Positions 61,427 to 64,000 of a DNA stretch of 64,000 nucleotides are shown here, piece after piece. Origin of the DNA: an uncultured Lachnospiraceae bacterium (GTDB taxonomy: Bacteria; Bacillota; Clostridia; Lachnospirales; Lachnospiraceae); NCBI GenBank assembly GCA_910585625.1, contig CAJUFQ010000007.1, positions 43,937 to 107,936 of the forward strand, written 5' to 3'. Under the pieces are notes generated by a model, which saw nothing but the letters and a program-made list of their open reading frames with translations, did not search any database and had not been told where the DNA came from. The first letter of the stretch is position 1. Each line of letters begins with the position of its first letter. The position numbers and the translations under genes are program-made.

Positions 61427-62377
61427 ATGAAAATTAAATTATTTCCGAAAATGTGCGTTTTTATGCTGGCGCTTGGCTTGGCATATTCTGGGCCTGCCAC
61501 GGTGCAGGCGGAAGTGGAGTCCCCGGTGGGCCTCTGCAGCACGCAGGAATGGGAGGTCTTAAAGCTGGTGAACCAGGAGCGTGCAGAGCGGGGGCTAGCG
61601 CCTTTGAGCGTCATGGAGAGCCTGCAGAAAGCGAATGACGTAAGGGCAGCAGAACTTCACAGGAATTTTTCCCATACAAGGCCGGATGGCAGCAGCTGCT
61701 TTACGGCATTGGAAGGCATAAGCTATAACAAAGCGGGGGAAAATATCGCCTCTGGATATGCGGATGCAGCAGCCGTAATGGGCGGCTGGATGGGAAGTTC
61801 GGTGCATAGGTCAAATGTACTGGAAGGCAGCTTTACGCATATCGGAATCGGTTACTGCTGCAATTTGGACGGGGCAGATAACAGGTATTGGACCCAGCTG
61901 TTTATCGGGGGCTGCAGGCCGACATCCGTCTCCGTACAGAATGGGCGCAAGACCACTGCGTATCAATGGGGGACGGCCATAGAAGAGATGAACCGGATGC
62001 TGACGGTCAAGTGCAGGCATGGCATGAGCTATATACCGCTGACAGACAGGATGTGTTCAGGATATGATAAGAATGCCACCGGCAAGAAGAAAATCACGGT
62101 CAGTTACCAGGGGAAACGGGCCACTTTTAAGGTGGAGGTGACCGGCATTGATATCCGGCCGGCACAGATTATGAATGTCAGGAAGAAGGTTTACAATGGT
62201 GAGCCGCAGACCCAGAACCCAAGAGTAGTGCTGAACGGCAGGACGCTGGTGAAAAATAAGGATTATACCATATCTTATAAAAATAACAGGAAGAAAGGCA
62301 AAGCCACTATGATTATCACAGGGAAGGGCATGTACAGCGGGAAGGTCAGGAAGAGTTTCAGGATAGCGAAAAAATAA
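61427..62377 (+). CDS. Secreted CAP-domain (SCP/PR-1) protein with Ig-like module
   Basis: A 316-residue exported protein. The signal peptide ends near VQA (residue about 28). The CAP domain covers 40-165: LVNQERAERGLAPLSV, ELHRNFSHTRPDGS, AGENIASGYADAA, WMGSSVHRSNVLEGSFTHIG, with the two His and the Glu of the usual cavity. The C-terminal third is a Lys-rich Ig-like module (KKVYNGEPQTQNPRVVLNGR to SFRIAKK) nearly matching the module in the amidase at 5.7 kb. CAP proteins bind lipids or act at the envelope; the role in bacteria is open. An AAGGG site precedes the ATG. Confidence 0.93.
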   Translation: MKIKLFPKMCVFMLALGLAYSGPATVQAEVESPVGLCSTQEWEVLKLVNQERAERGLAPLSVMESLQKANDVRAAELHRNFSHTRPDGSSCFTALEGISYNKAGENIASGYADAAAVMGGWMGSSVHRSNVLEGSFTHIGIGYCCNLDGADNRYWTQLFIGGCRPTSVSVQNGRKTTAYQWGTAIEEMNRMLTVKCRHGMSYIPLTDRMCSGYDKNATGKKKITVSYQGKRATFKVEVTGIDIRPAQIMNVRKKVYNGEPQTQNPRVVLNGRTLVKNKDYTISYKNNRKKGKATMIITGKGMYSGKVRKSFRIAKK

Positions 62378-62388
62378 GCGGGATACCA

Positions 62389-62422
62389 GAGAACCCACCG
62401 GCAAAAGCTGGTGGGTTCTGGC
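62389..62422. terminator. Terminator hairpin after the CAP-domain gene
   Basis: GAACCCACC and GGTGGGTTC form a long stem with a GGC/GCT inner part and a short A-rich loop; outer bases CCAGA and CTGG also pair. The T run is poor, but the stem is very stable. It also faces the 3' end of the broken Big_2 gene on the other strand. Confidence 0.6.
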
Positions 62423-62440
62423 TTGTCCGGCATAGGCGGG

Positions 62441-63236
62441 TTATTTGATTGTAATCCTGACAAATGCTTTTTCTTGCCGGCCTTGGCGGTAATTGTTACG
62501 GTGCCTTTTGACTTTGCGGTCACAATGCCTTTCTGGGAGACGGTGGCGATTTTATTGTTGATGGTACCCCATTTTACTTTGTCCGTGCTGTTTGCCGGAA
62601 CCAAGGTTGCCTGAATTTTAGCCTTTTTCTTAACGTTAACCTTAATATTCTCATTCTTGACTTTGACTGCGGCTGCAGGCTGCTTGACGGTTATGGTAAG
62701 TGACTTTCGTGTCAGTTGCGTCTTCCGGCAGGGCTTTGGCATTTACCGTAAGCGTGTTGCCGGCAAGCATCTCATAGCTGTTCACCGTTATTCCTGCTGC
62801 GTCATAAAAATTCACAGACGTAACGGCTTTAATGCCCCCACGTTGTAAGTCACGCATTTCGCCTGGTTCCCGATAAGGGAGGGGGTAACAGCCTTGACCG
62901 TGGTCTTGCCTAACTTCATGCCGGTCAGCTGGCCAGTTTTGGAATCGGCTGCTACGATGTTAGGGTCTGCGGAGATATATTCCAAACGCTCCGTTGCCGT
63001 GGCGGGAGAAGCTTTGGCGTCTAAGGACGTCGTCTGGCCAAGCCCTACCGTGATATCGGTGGTTCCTGAGGTGGAGACGGTACTCTCGGCATTTACCGGG
63101 TTTTCCACAGGCCTGATTTCAATGCCGTTGAGGCGGGCTGTGACAATTTTGCCGTTTACAGCATTCCCATTGTCATTGGATACAAATACAGTGTTTGCGT
63201 CTGTGCCATAGATGTAGGACGGATTTTGCGGACATT
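62441..63236 (-). pseudogene. Broken surface protein with Big_2 domains, three frameshifts and no 5' end
   Basis: On the minus strand, homologous-looking sequence runs across three frame changes. The first part (NPSYIYGTDANTVFVSNDNG to GKTTVKAVTPSLIGNQAK) is a Big_2-type repeat. It shifts at a run of five G near 62837, the next part (VTSVNFYDAAGITVNSYEML) shifts near 62703, and the last part (VKKKAKIQATLVPANSTDKV, GIVTAKSKGTVTITAKAGK) shifts at an A run near 62468, after which the other frame reads AFVRITIK and stops. Two changes lie in homopolymers. No start codon or signal peptide is left; the 5' side meets tnpV remnants near 63.24 kb. All nearby genes are intact, so decay is likelier than sequencing error. 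Confidence 0.75.
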
Positions 63237-63267
63237 CAAAATAAAAAGAATGTGAAGGTAACAGACA

Positions 63268-63333
63268 ATGGCAAAGACAATTTTTGAGGAACTGGGCGGC
63301 AGATACGAAAGGCAAGGGGATTGCTTAATTTAA
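63268..63333 (+). pseudogene. tnpV: tnpV remnant, N-terminal 21 residues
   Basis: A GAAGG site and ATG open a frame reading MAKTIFEELGGRYERQGDCL, then a stop. TnpV proteins of clostridial transposons open in this way (SIFEELGGxYxxxxGxLIPDL), so this is the start of a tnpV gene cut short. A second, longer copy follows 86 bases later. Confidence 0.65.
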
Positions 63334-63418
63334 AGATAGTATATACATACAGCCTGCTGATACATTGCTTGCAGATACCCCGCAGAAACCAAACCATACG
63401 GATAAGGAGTTTTTGCAT

Positions 63419-63844
63419 ATGAAATCAATATTTGAACAGTTAGGCGGCGCATATCACGAAGAAAATGGGAATCTGATTCCAGATTTAAGATTACCTACCG
63501 AAGAAGAACAGCCAATAGGCACATGGGGGTGAGCGAGTGCCAGTGGCGCTTAAGCAGCGAACCGACCGAGACGGCAGGCGAGAAAGCGGCATCTGGACTA
63601 TCTAAAGCAGTACCACAAGGTTACATACACCAATCTTCTCACAAGCGGCAGGCTCAAAGCCTATCTTTCTGACATCGACAGGCAGGCGCAGGAACGCTCC
63701 CACAGGCTTATTGAGGGCATGAAACAGGCAAAGGGCATAACGGAATGCCTAAAGGAACAAGATGCCTTAGAATGGACAGGAAGAATGAATAATATTAGGG
63801 CTTGTGTAAAAGATATTGTAGATAAAGAAATAATCTATTCATAG
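63419..63844 (+). pseudogene. tnpV: tnpV gene interrupted by a 54-base in-frame insertion
   Basis: A TnpV-type transposon protein of unknown exact role. AAGGAG precedes the ATG. The first part reads MKSIFEQLGGAYHEENGNLI and on to QPIGTWG, then TGA at 63530. Downstream, in the same frame, RHLDYLKQYHKVTYTNLLTS, AYLSDIDRQAQERSHRLIEG and LEWTGRMNNIRACVKDIVDK run to a normal end at TAG. Between them 63530-63583 is an extra 54 bases with TGA and TAA stops. Without it the protein would be about 123 residues, the usual length. As it stands the gene makes only 37 residues, unless the insert is skipped. A terminator follows. Confidence 0.75.
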
Positions 63845-63849
63845 CGTAG

Positions 63850-63885
63850 AATCGGCAGAGTTTAGCAACTTTGCCGATTTTTTGA
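63850..63885 (+). terminator. Terminator of the tnpV gene
   Basis: AATCGGCA and TGCCGATT pair, extended inward by AGTT/AACT, followed by TTTTTT. It lies 5 bases after the tnpV stop. Confidence 0.9.
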
Positions 63886-63963
63886 TGAGGTTGCAACATA
63901 AAATGATGTTAAACGGTATGTATCACGGAATTTGGATGCTCTTTCTAATTGAAAGGACTAAAC

Positions 63964-63980
63964 CCCCAGCTATGCTGGGG
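63964..63980. mobile_element. Hairpin like an IS200/IS605-family end, cut by the window edge
   Basis: CCCCAGC, TAT, GCTGGGG is a perfect 7-base stem with a 3-base loop, set in AT-rich DNA (GGACTAAACCCCCAGC). Short GC-rich hairpins of this kind mark the ends bound by the TnpA of IS200/IS605 elements. The transposase gene would lie past the window end, so this is unproven. Confidence 0.45.
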
Positions 63981-64000
63981 AGAATAGTGTAAGTGGAAAC

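Overview
The window reads as chromosomal DNA of a Gram-positive anaerobe of class Clostridia, most likely family Lachnospiraceae. I infer this from gene content: a complete V-type ATPase operon, Rex, FtsK next to a TepA-like ClpP homologue, formate-tetrahydrofolate ligase with FolD, a small Cys/Gly-rich 'HCB'-type protein, and secreted enzymes with Lys-rich Ig-like and Fn3-like modules. Strong AGGAGG ribosome binding sites and roughly balanced base composition agree with this. I cannot name the species. No rRNA, tRNA, CRISPR array or intact prophage was seen.

Layout. 1-8.9 kb: the tail of an unknown gene, a chemoreceptor, a Cu/Zn superoxide dismutase-like protein, leuS, a secreted cell-wall amidase and several small conserved proteins. 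9.1-18.4 kb: a tightly packed V-type ATPase operon (G/H-C-I-K-F-E-A-B-D) headed by a receiver-like protein whose phospho-acceptor Asp is replaced by Glu. It runs by a TAATG overlap into a MoxR-DUF58-transglutaminase cassette (18.4-23.0 kb). 23.0-33.9 kb: a GntR regulator overlapping icd, an ABC-F protein, a highly structured non-coding stretch, rex with a matching operator, a coiled-coil protein, NAD(P)HX repair enzyme, alanine racemase, an orphan MazF, a CNNM/CorC-type protein and YebC. 34.1-39.5 kb: two secreted glycosidases, a very large GH59-like enzyme and a GH5 enzyme. 39.6-42.9 kb: metY-like, glgA and an ArsC/Spx protein. 42.9-45.9 kb (minus strand): a GT2 glycosyltransferase and a GtrA/GT-C fusion. 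46.0-54.6 kb: TepA-like protein, ftsK, fhs, folD, a zinc-ribbon/TPR protein and pheA. 54.6-60.5 kb: a DUF815 ATPase, a Ppx/GppA-HD protein, ppk1 and a HAD phosphatase, which together suggest a polyphosphate/phosphate module. 60.5-62.4 kb: a PHP phosphoesterase and a secreted CAP-domain protein.

The last 1.6 kb is decayed accessory DNA. It holds a three-frameshift remnant of a Big_2 surface protein, two broken tnpV genes (one with a 54-base in-frame insertion carrying two stops), a strong terminator and a hairpin like the end of an IS200/IS605 element.

Points most worth a second look: the phosphomimetic-looking receiver at the head of the V-ATPase operon; the coupling of that operon to the MoxR cassette; the 215-base structured element with competing stems between the ABC-F gene and rex; the self-overlapping GntR operator upstream of icd; and the tnpV insertion. 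No wholly new multi-gene system is proved by the sequence alone.
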